Shown here: piece after piece, positions 34,521 to 45,583 of the stretch | How positions within the stretch are numbered: position 1 is the first letter of the stretch | Layout of the letters: each line of letters starts with the position of its first letter | Source of the DNA: Diphasiastrum complanatum | Lineage: Eukaryota; Streptophyta; Lycopodiopsida; Lycopodiales; Lycopodiaceae | Direction of reading: 5' to 3' | DNA length: 64,000 nucleotides | Assembly: GCA_029204225.1 (NCBI GenBank) | Contig: CM055103.1 | Coordinates: 54,240,268 to 54,304,267, forward strand | The notes under the pieces: generated by a model | What the model was told of the DNA's origin: nothing | The model's input: only the letters and a program-made list of their open reading frames with translations | Database searches by the model: none | Position numbers and translations under genes: made by a program

Positions 34521-35734
34521 GGATGTAGTAAAAATGTTGAATATGACTATAAGATTGATCAATCAAATGAAATTACTGTTGTGATTAAAGAAAACAATTG
34601 TTGTGAAGATACTCAAGATGTGGTGCATTCCATTGATGTCTACCCGGAACTGATGGAGTCTTTATATAATGATAATGAAAAACTGAAAATATATATGATG
34701 CTATAATTGATAAATATGCTATTGAGGAAGTAGAACAAGAAGGTCAATCAAATTTTGTTGATTCTAACTTGTTGCAAAGTCAATGTCTTTTGAAGGAAGA
34801 AATGATACCAAATGACATATGGATATTACATCATGAAAGCCAAATATTACCATTATTAGAGAATGATCAAGAAATTGATGATGGTTTGGTTGGAGTAGAA
34901 GAATTTATAAAGGAAATCATTACTTCCAATATGGGTGGCATTGATGAAAGGTTTCAAGGTCAAAATATAACTTCCACTCTTCCCAAGGAAAAAAATGATG
35001 ACCCATCTGATTCAAAGAAAGATCAAAAGGATTTATCATCTAAGATGGATGAGTTACAAGTTGTTCATGAATATGATGAAGAGTTAGAATTAGAATTATC
35101 CAAATTGGATCACTCATCTTTGAAGCTGATTAATAATGAGCTATATGAAGAAACTAATGTGGAAAACCAGAATGAAAGAGAAATGGAAGATTCTAAAAAA
35201 ATAAATTCAATATACGATAATGAGATTTGTACCAAGAATACAAATGAAAATGTTTTTCAAGAGTTTAGCCATTGAAATAATGACTATGTTAATTCATTGT
35301 ATGGTACAGATATTGAAATATCAATCGATGATAAATTAGTGTTTACACTTGTGGATCAAAATGTTATACATGATAAATTGATCAATGACATATCTACTAA
35401 AAAGGAATTGAATGAAAATATTTTTAATAAATATATGGTAAATGAATCTTTGGATGTATTACCATATCAATATAGTATTATGTTATCATTTATAATAATA
35501 ATACTATCAAAATTTATGAACTCGGAAAAATATAACTACATACGAGCATTAAAACCTCTAATTGACGAAATACTAAGAAATCATGATAAGAGGTGGAGAA
35601 GTAATTATGACTACAAAAGAGATAAAGATACTCAAAATAAAGTCTATGAAAAAATGGTGAATATCAAAGAAAATCTGAAAAAATCAATGGTTTCAAATAT
35701 TACAAGATTATTTGTAATGACTGGTATAATATGA
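34521..35734 (+). pseudogene. Acidic gag-downstream ORFs without pol domains
   Basis: After the gag stop the frame continues to about 34705, then moves to 34769-35275 (168 residues, rich in Asp/Glu, with KIN/ENQNEREMEDSKKIN-like stretches) and, past one stop at 35273, on in the same frame to 35297-35734. The last part is more structured and basic: LDVLPYQYSIMLSF, NYIRALKPLIDEILRNHDKRWRSNYDYKRDK. No protease, integrase, RT or RNase H motif is present. The copy at 40655-40420 repeats the LDVLPYQYSIM to DKRWRSNYNYKRD segment, so it is a genuine conserved part of the element. Function unknown. Confidence 0.6.
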
Positions 35735-36187
35735 TATTAAGTCATCATAAATATGAGATGCTTCATGATAATTATCATAAGAAATATCCATATATTGATA
35801 TAATTATGATGATGTAGATGTATATAATATGATAGTTTTTTCTTTTAAAAATACAACAAAAAAAAAACAAAAAAAAAAAATCCTAAATTTGAAAAAATAT
35901 AAAAAGACTATTAGAAAAATATATCTATTCGATATTGAAAAGAAGAAGAAAAAAAAAATCATATAAACGATGGCATGACAATGAGATAATTTAGAAAAAT
36001 GACTATCATCCAAAGTTGTTACCTTGATCGATTAGACACATAATTTGGCGACATATTTTAATATGTGAATGGAGGATTAGAAAATTTACGTATCAATGTG
36101 AACTTCATGTTTGAAATATATATGAGCAACCTATGAAGATATTGTTTTAATAGAATATACAATATGCAATGACAGCTTGAATGTAGG
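35735..36187 (+). mobile_element. 3' internal tail of the gag-only element
   Basis: Noncoding tail with A-runs, matched in reverse complement by 39885-40350. The match ends at GTAGGA (36187), where a copia RNase H fragment begins. The left copy therefore has no 3' LTR next to it. Confidence 0.7.
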
Positions 36188-36473
36188 ATAGACTGACTGG
36201 TCTCAAGGCCACCAACACGTGCTGGGCATTGTGCCTGGCTCGTGCTGGTATAATAATCTCTTGATCCAAAGTACTTCTTTGGTGGTTGTAGTAGACTTTC
36301 GATCCATCTTGTCACTTGCAAAATCCGAATCCGAGTAGCTAACAATGGATAGATCTTCACTTTTATAAAGTAGACCATAATCACAAGATGAAGATACATA
36401 TCTTAGAATCCTCTTGGCCATCTTCCAATGATGAATCTTAGGATCTTGCATAAATTGACTCAATTTGTGTAAC
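36188..36473 (-). pseudogene. Ty1/copia RNase H fragment
   Basis: The reverse complement encodes LSQFMQDPKIHHWKMAKRILRYVSSSCDY, LLYKSEDLSIVSYSDSDFASDKMDRKS and, after a deletion, TTTTKEVLWIKRL. It is close to 21700-21990. The segment between DRKS and TTTTK (the SWLSKKQ..LSSCEAEY region) is missing. It is wedged between the two inverted gag-only copies. Confidence 0.88.
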
Positions 36474-38578
36474 AAAAAAAACCAGTCTACATGCTTAACC
36501 AAATGATTAAACCAAAAAAAAATACAGTAAAAAGGTAAATGATTTCACCTCGGATCCTTATGCTCTGACTTAAATTTCAAGGAGGGTCCTTGAAATAAAG
36601 TCATGCTTTCCACATTTGAGTCACTCTGTATTTTTCTTCAGCAGCCCACATAATTCCTTGCCAGAATGCCGGTTCCCATCTTATTCTTTACCGGGTCATC
36701 TTCTTCATTTTCCAAAAATACAAGAAAACGGCCTTCAGTCTCGTGGAGCAGGTTGCGGGTGGTGGAGCAGGTCGCGGGTCAGCCTTCCAGCAGGGAGCGT
36801 GATAGTCAGCGATCAGCGATGTGCAGCTCTTCTCACCCTTCACAAATATACACAGGGATGGCACATAGCAGGGTCGCATGGATTAGAACCGCAAATGGTC
36901 ACCCTCTTCACCTTTCTGAATCGCGTTCTTCTCTCTCGTTTGATTGCTCTTCTGCACCTTCCTTCTACACACTTCTGTCACAGGTTTGATGCATCCTCGT
37001 TTATCTACAGCTCGTTGGTCTGCATACGGGTTTCAAATAGGATCAGCGACGGGCCGCCACTCAACGTTCACAACCCACGAGTTTGCAATCCGCCCTCCAT
37101 ACTGATCGGAAGTTCTGCACCCAAGGCTCAGAAGCTGGTTCGTTGATCTGCAGCAGCCCCGCAGGTCTTCCAACAGTCTTTCACGCTGATTTCTATCTCT
37201 ACAGGTGAATATATAATGTAGACCCAGTGCTGAAAGTCGCCCATCAGCATCGATCGCACAGAGATCTGACAAAGGGTTGCCACCAATGGATAGAGAGTCT
37301 GCAAACTATCTAGCATTCATGTTCACATGGAAAACAATCAGATGTCTTTGTTAATGATTGCATGTAACAGAGGTTGTTGAATGCCACACAAATCGTTGTA
37401 AAACGGCCTTCATTTTTGTTCTTTAAGTTGCCAATCATTGTGCATTCTCCAGATCAGATCGCTGTCCAAACAGAACTTCAGCGTTTCTTGATCATTACCA
37501 GACTGCATTTGAATTTCACACAAGATTCATTGAGTATTTCTTGCATCCACAACCTCTACACTCTTCTTCCTTCTACACAGAATGAATCTCTTCTCTCCTC
37601 TACGTAGAATGAATCCATTCTTTCTCCTTCCCTGCCTTCTTCACGTGAGAGAGGAGGTGCCTCATAACTAACTTTTCACTAAAGGCCTATATTGAACATT
37701 TTGGCCTCCAAAACCATTTTCCCAGTTTTGGGTTTTCAAAACTCCGATTTTTTCCCGGATGTCGAACTGTCTCATAGGTATCACCATTCCTTCCATTCTT
37801 GTCTGTGTTACCCGTGACTTTGTATTCAACACGAACCATCATAAAACTGGCAACTCAGCATCGCGTACAAACCGACACTCGGTATAATCAACCGTCATCC
37901 CCACCAAGGGAAATCACCAAAATATCAATATTTCGAACTCGAAAACTTGTATGACATCAACCCAACAAGTTCGAGTTGTAAGTCTGCATTGTACTTTGCA
38001 TCAACAATTTTTTAAACTGCCGTTTTCATTTCACTTCTTCTAGTAACAAGATTTTTTAAGTCACAAACTGCTCTTCACTGTAAACCGCAACTGAACATCG
38101 TCGAACCCTTAACCTTAGGACCTTTCCTTGAAACTTAAGTCAGTGCCTTAAAGGTACCTGAGTATTTTTTTATTAATCATGATATAAAGTACATTTCATC
38201 ATTACAATATGGCAAAAAATTGCCATTTAATAAAACTACTTAGCAACTGTCGATATTATCATCCATCAAAGTCACTTACGAGTGTTGCTAAAAATAGCTT
38301 ATTGCTATTTAACAAACTTACTGAAAATAGTAACGTAGTAAAAATAGGTCTAATTTGTCTGATATAACTGTCATTTGAAGATTGATTATGACATTTGAAC
38401 ATGCCATAGAATTTCATAGCTACTCTTTAACATAGCCACATTCGTATATCAGTAAAAAGTGGCATAATAGCAGATTTTGCACATATGAGATACATCTAGA
38501 ACATTTTTTTCTAGAAAATCAGCATCAATGATTGTAATTGCTGAAATTTTGAAATTTTGACCAGAAAAATGCACTACA
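36474..38578 (-). mobile_element. 3' LTR (~2.1 kb) of gag-only element, right copy
   Basis: The reverse complement starts TGTAGTGCATTTTTCTGG at 38578, preceded by a polypurine tract AAGTGGGGGGAAAA (38594-38581). This proves the repeat is an LTR and gives its orientation. It ends at about 36474, where copia sequence starts. It lacks the ~95 bp segment found in the left copy. Confidence 0.85.
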
Positions 38579-38580
38579 TG

Positions 38581-38594
38581 TTTTCCCCCCACTT
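38581..38594 (-). other. Polypurine tract
   Basis: The reverse complement reads AAGTGGGGGGAAAA, then CA and the LTR start TGTAGTGC. This is the plus-strand primer site for LTR element replication. Confidence 0.8.
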
Positions 38595-39884
38595 AAATGT
38601 GAAGCGTCCCTGCGAACAGAGGGTAGAGTCTTTGACATTTGAATTTGTATCATAAAGCCATTGATTGAGCTTTACGATTTTTTATCTTTTCAACATTTCA
38701 GGGTTTTCTTTGTCAATTAATGGGCTCAGCACACAATATAGTGTGATGCTAACCATTATTATTCAACAACATGAATCCAAAGGCCATTGATTCAACCTTT
38801 AGATCTTTCAACAACATTGTCTTTATCCAGAATAAAAATCCTGCATTACATCCAACCCGTGTCTGAAGAAAATATGGTCCCACTCCCATCAAATCATAAT
38901 GTAATGCCCATCATCAAAACCATGCACTGTTGGGAAATGTTGGTGCAATCTTCATTGTCGTAACAAGATATGAATGCAGTTTCTCAGCTTTGGGTCTAGG
39001 TCTTCATATAATGTAGTGCGTGCAATGCAACCTATTCTAAAAGTTGGATCTTCGTCATTCACATTGTGAATCTATCTCATTCTCATAAAAACCTATTCAC
39101 TCCCTTAAATAATAGATAGATTTTTTTTTTTCAAGCAAATATTCATGTTATACCTCACATTTCTACTTTCATAGATAGATTTTGAATGAGATCTGATATT
39201 TTTTATTCTTACCAAAGAAAATCTATGATCCAATTATAATTCTGAAGACCTTATGAACAACAAAATAGAAAACACTCATCATATTCTCTCCACTCATTTT
39301 TCCACTCATCACTCAAAAGATCTCACAAATATTCTCAATAAAAGATCCAAGATGGTCTTCAGCAGCAACAGATGTCTTCGACATAGATTCATAATCATCA
39401 ATAGGTTTTTTTTTTTTTTTTTCACTCACCTCCCCACTGGTAATGTTATATCCATTCCAAATCTTCATATTTCCTCTCAATACCACCCTCATGACACTAT
39501 TCAACAAAAATACCCATCCAAGGCATTAGAACATTGCATCTCATCTTCAGATCAATGCATAATGCAAGTAGACATGAAATGCAAGGTCTTAGATTTTTCA
39601 TCAAATGGATGCATACACCACTGTGTCTAATTGATGCAAGTGTAATGTGTGTGGATATTTTACGTCCAATCTTCATATAGAGTGTATCACCTTCCAAGAT
39701 GTATATTATATTTTTCTCAAATAAGATGAAATATTTTTCTCAAGATAGCCTCTCACACATTTGTGTCATAAAACTAAAGTTAGTTGTTCAATTCATGGTA
39801 GTTGAACCACTAGTTTTTTTTTGTAATCTGTGCATCTCATCTATAAACACACACTATATTTGAATTTGTATTGGATCCTACATT
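38595..39884 (-). mobile_element. 3' noncoding internal region of the gag-only element, right copy
   Basis: AT-rich, with a poly-T run at 39405-39422 and no convincing ORF. It has no counterpart beside the left copy, which stops at 36187. It must lie between the conserved tail and the polypurine tract of a full element. Confidence 0.55.
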
Positions 39885-40740
39885 CAAGCTGTCATTGCAT
39901 ATTGTATATTCTATTAAAACAATATCTTTATAGGTTGCTCATATATATTTCAAACATGAAGTTCACATTGATACGTAAATTTCTTAATCCTCCATTCACA
40001 TATTAAAATATGTCGCCAAATTATGTGTCTAGTTGATCAAGGTAACAACTTTGGATGACAGTCATTTTTCTAAATAATCTCATTGTCATGCCATCGTTTA
40101 TATGATTTTTTTTTTTCTTCTTCTTCTTTTCAATATTGAATAGATATATTTTTCTAGTAGTCTTTTTATCTTGTTTCAAATTTAGGATTTTTTTTGTTTG
40201 TTTTGTTTTTGTTGTATTTTTAAAAGAAAAAACTATCATATTATATACATCTACATCATCATAATTATATCAATTTATTTGGATATTTCTTATGATAATT
40301 ATCATGAAGCATCTCATATGTATGATGACTTAATATCATATTATACCAGTCATTACAAATAATCTTGTAATATTTGAAACCATTGATTTTTTCAGATTTT
40401 CTTTAATATTCACCATTTTTTTCATAGACTTTATTTTGAATATGTTTATCTCTTTTGTAGTTATAATTACTTCTCCATCTCTTATCATGCTTTCTTAGTA
40501 TTTCATCAGTTAGAGGTTTTAATGCTCGTATGTAGTTATATTTTTCTAAGTTCATAAAATTTTGATAGAGTAGTATAGTTATAAATGATAACATAATACT
40601 ATATTGATATGGCAATACATCAAGATAAGAAAAACTCTTCTCATAGTCTTTCACTTAATCTTTTAGCCAAACAATTGATTCTATCAGCAAAGCATTTGAT
40701 ACGTTCATTTTGTTTCAATTTAATTTCACTCCAAGAGCTC
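39885..40740 (-). pseudogene. Internally deleted gag and tail of the gag-only element, right copy
   Basis: The reverse complement from 40740 reads KLKQNERIKCFADRINCLAKRLSE (gag) then, in a shifted frame, EEFFLS joined to LDVLPYQYSIMLSF, so about 1.25 kb between gag and the last ORF is deleted compared with the left copy. It continues with SNYNYKRDKHIQNKVYEK and the noncoding tail to 39885. Gag starts abruptly at 40740 against a copia fragment, so the 5' half of this copy is missing. Confidence 0.8.
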
Positions 40741-41475
40741 CACCACTCCTCAAAGCTTTGATCTTCAATGACCATCTCAACATATGCTTTGAATAATAGG
40801 AACTAATCATGCACCATAAATCTTGAAGAAAAAAAAAATGTGCATATTGTGTGATCATCCTCCTTTAAAGACTTGGATACATAAGCAACATCAAGAGATT
40901 TTTCACTCCCTCTTGGGTTCAATTTGTAGATGCCTTCATGTCTAGATCCATATGGAAGATCTCTCCATCCTTCTTGATCACACAATTGCCAATGTTGATA
41001 TTGAGATCAAGACCACCATCAAGTAATTTTTCAACACCTATAAGATTCTTTGTAATCTTGGGAACAAAAAGAGCCTTTTAAGAGACAGAACTTTCGACGA
41101 TGCAAGCTTCAAGGGACAACTCCCTACTCCTTCAATTTTGCACTCTTGATCACTTGCAATATATATGGACTTCTTGATTCCCTCATAAGGCATAATAGTT
41201 GTAAAGGAATTTTTGGAGCTACACATATGTGATTATGTTCCACTATCAATATACCAAGAGTCATCCATCTTGAAGGTGGAAGAGGAGAATTTTGATGCCA
41301 TAAGTAAGCATTCTCCATCACTTGCAATAAAGTCTTCTTTGTCATGAGAGATGTTGGCTTGCTTGAATTGATTCTTCTTCTTGAAGCAATTGGTGGCATA
41401 GTGGCCTTTCTTGCCATAAAAGAAGCACCTAACATCTTTTTTCTTCTTCTTTGAAGTAGAATATTCAGCAGCTCT
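40741..41475 (-). pseudogene. Non-autonomous Ty1/copia fragment, copy 3
   Basis: From 41475 leftwards: a zinc knuckle with the second Cys replaced (RCFFYGKKGHYATNC), protease SWYIDSGT, MCSSKNSFTTIMPYEGIKKSIYIASD, a frameshift in the FPRLQ region, then GIYKLNPRGSEKSLDVAYVS fused to KSLKEDDHT (HHCC zinc region deleted), and the LRS/GAL.G-type integrase junction at 40741-40770. Both deletions are shared with 59.0-59.2 kb. Gag upstream of the knuckle is lost at the gypsy junction near 41475. Confidence 0.85.
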
Positions 41476-41499
41476 AGGGTATTGTCCCAGACCTACATA

Positions 41500-42150
41500 G
41501 AATTCTGTGAGAGTTAGTTCCAAGCAGATTGCAAAAATCAGAGAAAAAACCATAAAAATTTAAAAAAACCTTGTAAAAAATCAAAAAAATTCAAATTTTC
41601 ATAAGAACTCTCATAGAGCTCTCTGAAGTTCCATCTCATTGAGACAAGGACATAGAGAAGCTTGCAAGAGTTAGTTCTAGTGCAAGTGCCAGTGCGAAGT
41701 TTCCCAATGATAAAAAAGAGAAAAAATCCATCAAATCCCTCGCAGACACAAAAAATTTCAGTTTTAGTAGTCAAGAACCCTTGCAGAGAATTCTAAAATT
41801 CCATCTCAGTGAGACCAGGACACATAAGAGTCTACGAGAGTTAGTTTGTTTCTAGTGAGCAAAAAATTGGATTTAAGTTTTGAAAAATCACTAAAATTTG
41901 AAGATTCAAAAAATCCTTACAAAAGTAACTCTCGCAGATGGCTCCAATCAATCTAGAATATCATTTTTCATCAGTGATAAAATCTGCGAGAGTTAGTACT
42001 GATTATTGGTGAAGATCAGGCCAAAATAATGGTTTTGAACCCTTGCAAATAGTGAAATTTTCACTTTATACGAGAGTTAACCTTTGCAGAGGTTCCAAAG
42101 TTAGATCTATATCAGGTGCAGCTCCTGTAATCCTTGCGACAGTTACTTCC
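41500..42150. repeat. Degenerate ~160 bp tandem repeats with CGAGAGTTA motif
   Basis: A GAGAGTTAGT-type word recurs at about 41510, 41668, 41834, 41987, 42071 and 42136 (one copy reads GACAGTTACT). The first three intervals are 152-168 bp. Between repeats the word TTCCATCTCA-TGAGAC also recurs (41630 and 41800), so these are real diverged units. The same motif reappears at 44053 and 44093, downstream of the gypsy remnant. Probably the leader or LTR of that gypsy element. Confidence 0.65.
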
Positions 42151-42444
42151 CAGTAATATGAAAAAAATCAAGTTTTTGACTAAAAATCAGTGAAAAAACC
42201 TTCTCACATCCAACCCTCAGACGAGTAACCCTCATAGACTAGATCAGTAGTTACATCTGCACTAGATCTAGCTACTGTCAAAATTTCAGGTCAATCAGTG
42301 CAAGGAGTAAAAAGTTATCAAGCAAAAACCACCGTAAGAGGCCTGATTTCTCACTATCGGCCTATCAAATTGATCAGATCCATAAGATCCAGATTGCAAA
42401 CATCTGTATCAGCAAGATCCAACATATTTGGACCATGTCACTGA

Positions 42445-43614
42445 ATGAATCTGAGATCCGAACGATCAATCGCAAGAAGAACAATAGTTTTAGCACCAAA
42501 CCTTCCTAGAGTAGTAGTTGCGCAAATCGAGACAAAGCCAGAAGCAGCACCAATGGATCTAATGGGTCAACCCGTACCTGTCGCACCATTGCAAGTAGTC
42601 CGGAGGGCACCACGGATGGAATTTCCAAAGTACGATTGATCATCAGATTCTTCTAGATCTATGAGCAAGCCTGTGAAATCTACAACGATCGGACACCTAC
42701 AGATCTATGAGCAAGCTTGTGAGATCTATGGCAATCCGACACCTACAGAAAAATTGATGCTGTTCACAATGTCTCTTGTGGCAGTGGCACAAGATTGGTA
42801 CTTCAACGTGTCGGAAGAAGAAAAAACCACCTAGGAAGTAGCTAAAACGGCTCTCATCACGTGTTTTGTACGAGTATTTGATGCTAGGACAACTGCCAAG
42901 TTTCTTTTTGAAAATATCATTGTGCACTTTAGATGTTCGGTGGAGATAGTCAACGATCATGAAAGTCATTTAATCAATGAGACAATCAAGGTCCTATTGG
43001 AGGAATTCTTCGTGATTCATAGAAGCAGTACACCTTATTATCTTTGCGGTAGTGGGTAAGCATAATCATCCAATAAGATCCTATATAGCGTAATCACAAA
43101 AACAGTTGAAGCTAGCAGATCTGATTGGGAACGCAAATTGCATACTGCTCTATGGGCATTCATGACAACATATAAGGGGAGCACTGATCAAATGCCATTT
43201 CAACTAGTCTATGGTCAGGGTGCTATAATGTTAGTGGAGTTTTTGGTTCCTTTATTAAGAATTGCCACAATGCAACGTCTTGATGAATCCAGATCCCTAC
43301 AATTACGCCATGAAGCATTGCATAAACTCTACGAAACACGCTTACTAGCTATACATGCATTGGTAGCTGAAAAAGAACGATGCAAAGCATGGCATGATTG
43401 CCCGTTGCAGAAGAAAGATCCTCGTTCCGGAGACCTAGTCCTCATGTATAAGACCAAGGCGATTAAGGGGAAATTGAACTTCACAGGCGAAGGCCCATAT
43501 CGAATCAAAGAGATCCTCAATCATGGAGCCATGAACCTGGAAAAACTAGATGGGACACTTTTCGACACGCCCATTAATGGTAGCCGTTTACACAAGTATT
43601 GGCCACCCCAGTGA
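42445..43614 (+). pseudogene. Ty3/gypsy remnant: gag start fused to integrase tail
   Basis: 42445 opens with MNLRSERSIARR and a Pro/Val-rich stretch, then gag-like YEQACEIYGNPTPTEKLMLF and AQDWYFN with stops at 42640 and 42832. From about 42920 the sequence is integrase core: CSVEIVNDHESHLINE, VIHRSSTPYY, NKILYSVITKTVEASRSDWERKLH. An open frame at 43138-43614 holds TTYKGSTDQMPFQLVYGQ, then RSGDLVLMYK and FTGEGPYRI, the integrase C-terminal GPY/F module. Protease, RT, RNase H and most of the integrase are deleted. The second catalytic Asp region reads NDHESH, so D and the G of the usual DQGTHF are altered. Confidence 0.82.
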
Positions 43615-44316
43615 AAGAGATCCAGGATGGTGATGGAATGTCACGAAAAGCTCATCTACAAAGTCATCACAGCCAGATCTAGGGAAATCAAGCCAGATCA
43701 AGCCAGATCCATCAAGATCCAACAATATCTAAAAAGTTCCGACAACATTCGACCAGATCTAAATGAGATCTAGATCCCAAAGGGATCAACAAGGAAGCAG
43801 ATCGTCAGATTGACTAATGGATCAACTACCAATATTCTATCAAAACTTCCAGAGAACTACTTATAGTCAGATCCAACCTGGATGCAATGGAATACCAGTT
43901 TTCAGGAGTTAAGAATCAGAGAATCTCAAGATCTCATCAAAAAACACTCAAAAAGAGCGTTTTTTTCATGATTTTTGAAAATCCCTTGGGAATTAGCTCT
44001 TGAAACTTTGAAAGTCACCAGATATGACCCAGATGCATCTATAAAAATATCTACGAGAGTTACTGATAGAAAAATCATCAATTTTGAGTGTGTGCGAGAG
44101 TTCATAGAAGCAGAATTTTCAGAACCTTTGTAGAGCATCAAGATCAGCAAACCAACCTTTGCAAGGGGCATAATTGGAATCAGAGTAGTGAAATTAGCCT
44201 GCCTATTGGTTCTGATCTTGAAAATCCAATGTCGAGTAAGTTGTGCGAGAGATCACTTCCTACGAGCATTGAACCCTTGTAGACAGTTTGAACCCTCGCA
44301 GAACCTTCGCAGGGCA
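43615..44316 (+). other. Gypsy 3' noncoding region
   Basis: AT-rich sequence with GATCTAGATC and AAGCCAGATC words and CGAGAGTTA motifs shared with 41500-42150. It is the target of the intact copia and continues at 50188 (TGAGATCACC). Confidence 0.5.
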
Positions 44317-44321
44317 GTGAG

Positions 44322-44974
44322 TGTGAAAAATTGTCAACTAGTAGTATTTTCCTAACTTGAGATTTTGTAGGCCTATGGCCAAATAAAAGTTAGAGATAGG
44401 TTCATACATGTATGTAGAGGCCCAAAGTATGTGTACACTACTTTTGAGGTCACATTAATTAGAGGAGGTCGAGTGTGGAGCTCTTCTATTGGCTCATAAT
44501 TTGGTGCATTCCTATTTGACCAAATTTCTAGGTATATGGGTGAATCCTATTGGACCCCAATTTTAGCCTATCATAAGACAAGTGGCCAAGAGGCACTATG
44601 GCTGCTATAAATAGCCATCTCCACGAGTATGTACACATCTCATTTTCATTCTATTGAATGAATGTTATGCTCTTTGAAGGTCCATCTTCTTCTCTCTCAC
44701 TTTTTTGTTCATATCTTGCATTCTAGCCACTAGAATTGTGATTTCTTTGTTGCTATGGCTTCACACGTGTGAAATGCAGGTTGTAGGCTCTGAAGTACGG
44801 ACAGGGACAGCAAGTTTCTGTTTGTGGAAGCTTATGATCAGATTTTGATGTTTAGTTGATGTTTAGTATGCTTAACATCACAATTTCTATCATTTTTTCA
44901 ATCTAGATGTGCATAACTTCCATGGCCAAGATCTTTATGAAACTTTAGCATCTTTTGGATCTGAGTTTTTCACA
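44322..44974 (+). repeat. 5' LTR of intact copia
   Basis: It starts TGTGAAAAATTG and ends GAGTTTTTCACA. It contains a TATAAATA box at 44606-44613 that would drive the genomic RNA, and an ACACGTGT palindrome around 44763-44770 (G-box core CACGTG), a possible regulator site. Confidence 0.95.
44606..44613 (+). promoter_or_regulatory. TATA box of the copia LTR promoter
   Basis: TATAAATA in the sequence GCTGCTATAAATAGCC, the only good TATA match in the LTR. It is repeated in the 3' LTR at 49814-49821. Transcription would start some 25-35 bp downstream. Confidence 0.75.
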
Positions 44975-44986
44975 TGGTATCAGAGC
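44975..44986 (+). other. Primer binding site (initiator tRNA-Met)
   Basis: TGGTATCAGAGC directly abuts the 5' LTR. It complements the 3' end of plant initiator tRNA-Met and primes minus-strand cDNA. Confidence 0.92.
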
Positions 44987-45583
44987 ATTAGGCGGCCAAA
45001 TGTGCAGGTTTTGCCAGATTTAGAAGAGATTTGTGGGCGAGTTTGCTTTTGTAGCATTCCAATCAAGTTTCTAGCTAAAAATCTTGTTGATTTATGTGTA
45101 GAAATTGGATCTTTGTGATCAAAACATCATTTGTATGCATTTCAATTGAAGTAGGGCGAATTCCCTCTGTACTTATCAGAATAAGGAGACAAAAATTGTT
45201 TTGGAAAGAGGGAGATGCAAGATCCAACAAGATCCTATTAGTTTTCCATTCTAGCATATAGTTTTTTGATTCAATTTCTTGCTTCTTCATGTCAAAAACT
45301 TCAAAATTGATGTAACCCTCTGATTTTCAGTTTGCTGAATGATTCAAGAGTGTATTTCAATCTTAGGAGTGAGGGAAAAGCAAGTATATTGAGGTTTGGT
45401 CTTGGTTTGATCAAGAAATCATAAAACTAGTGGCTAAAATTAAGGAAAAAGTGAGGAAAAGAGAGAAAAAGTAAGGTTTTAGGTTCCAAATCTTTGTGAT
45501 TTCTTCTTGTGTTTCATTTGTTGATTCAAGAGAGTGCTTAGTGCATTGGAACAGGTCAAAGATCAGAGATCAATCATTGCAAC

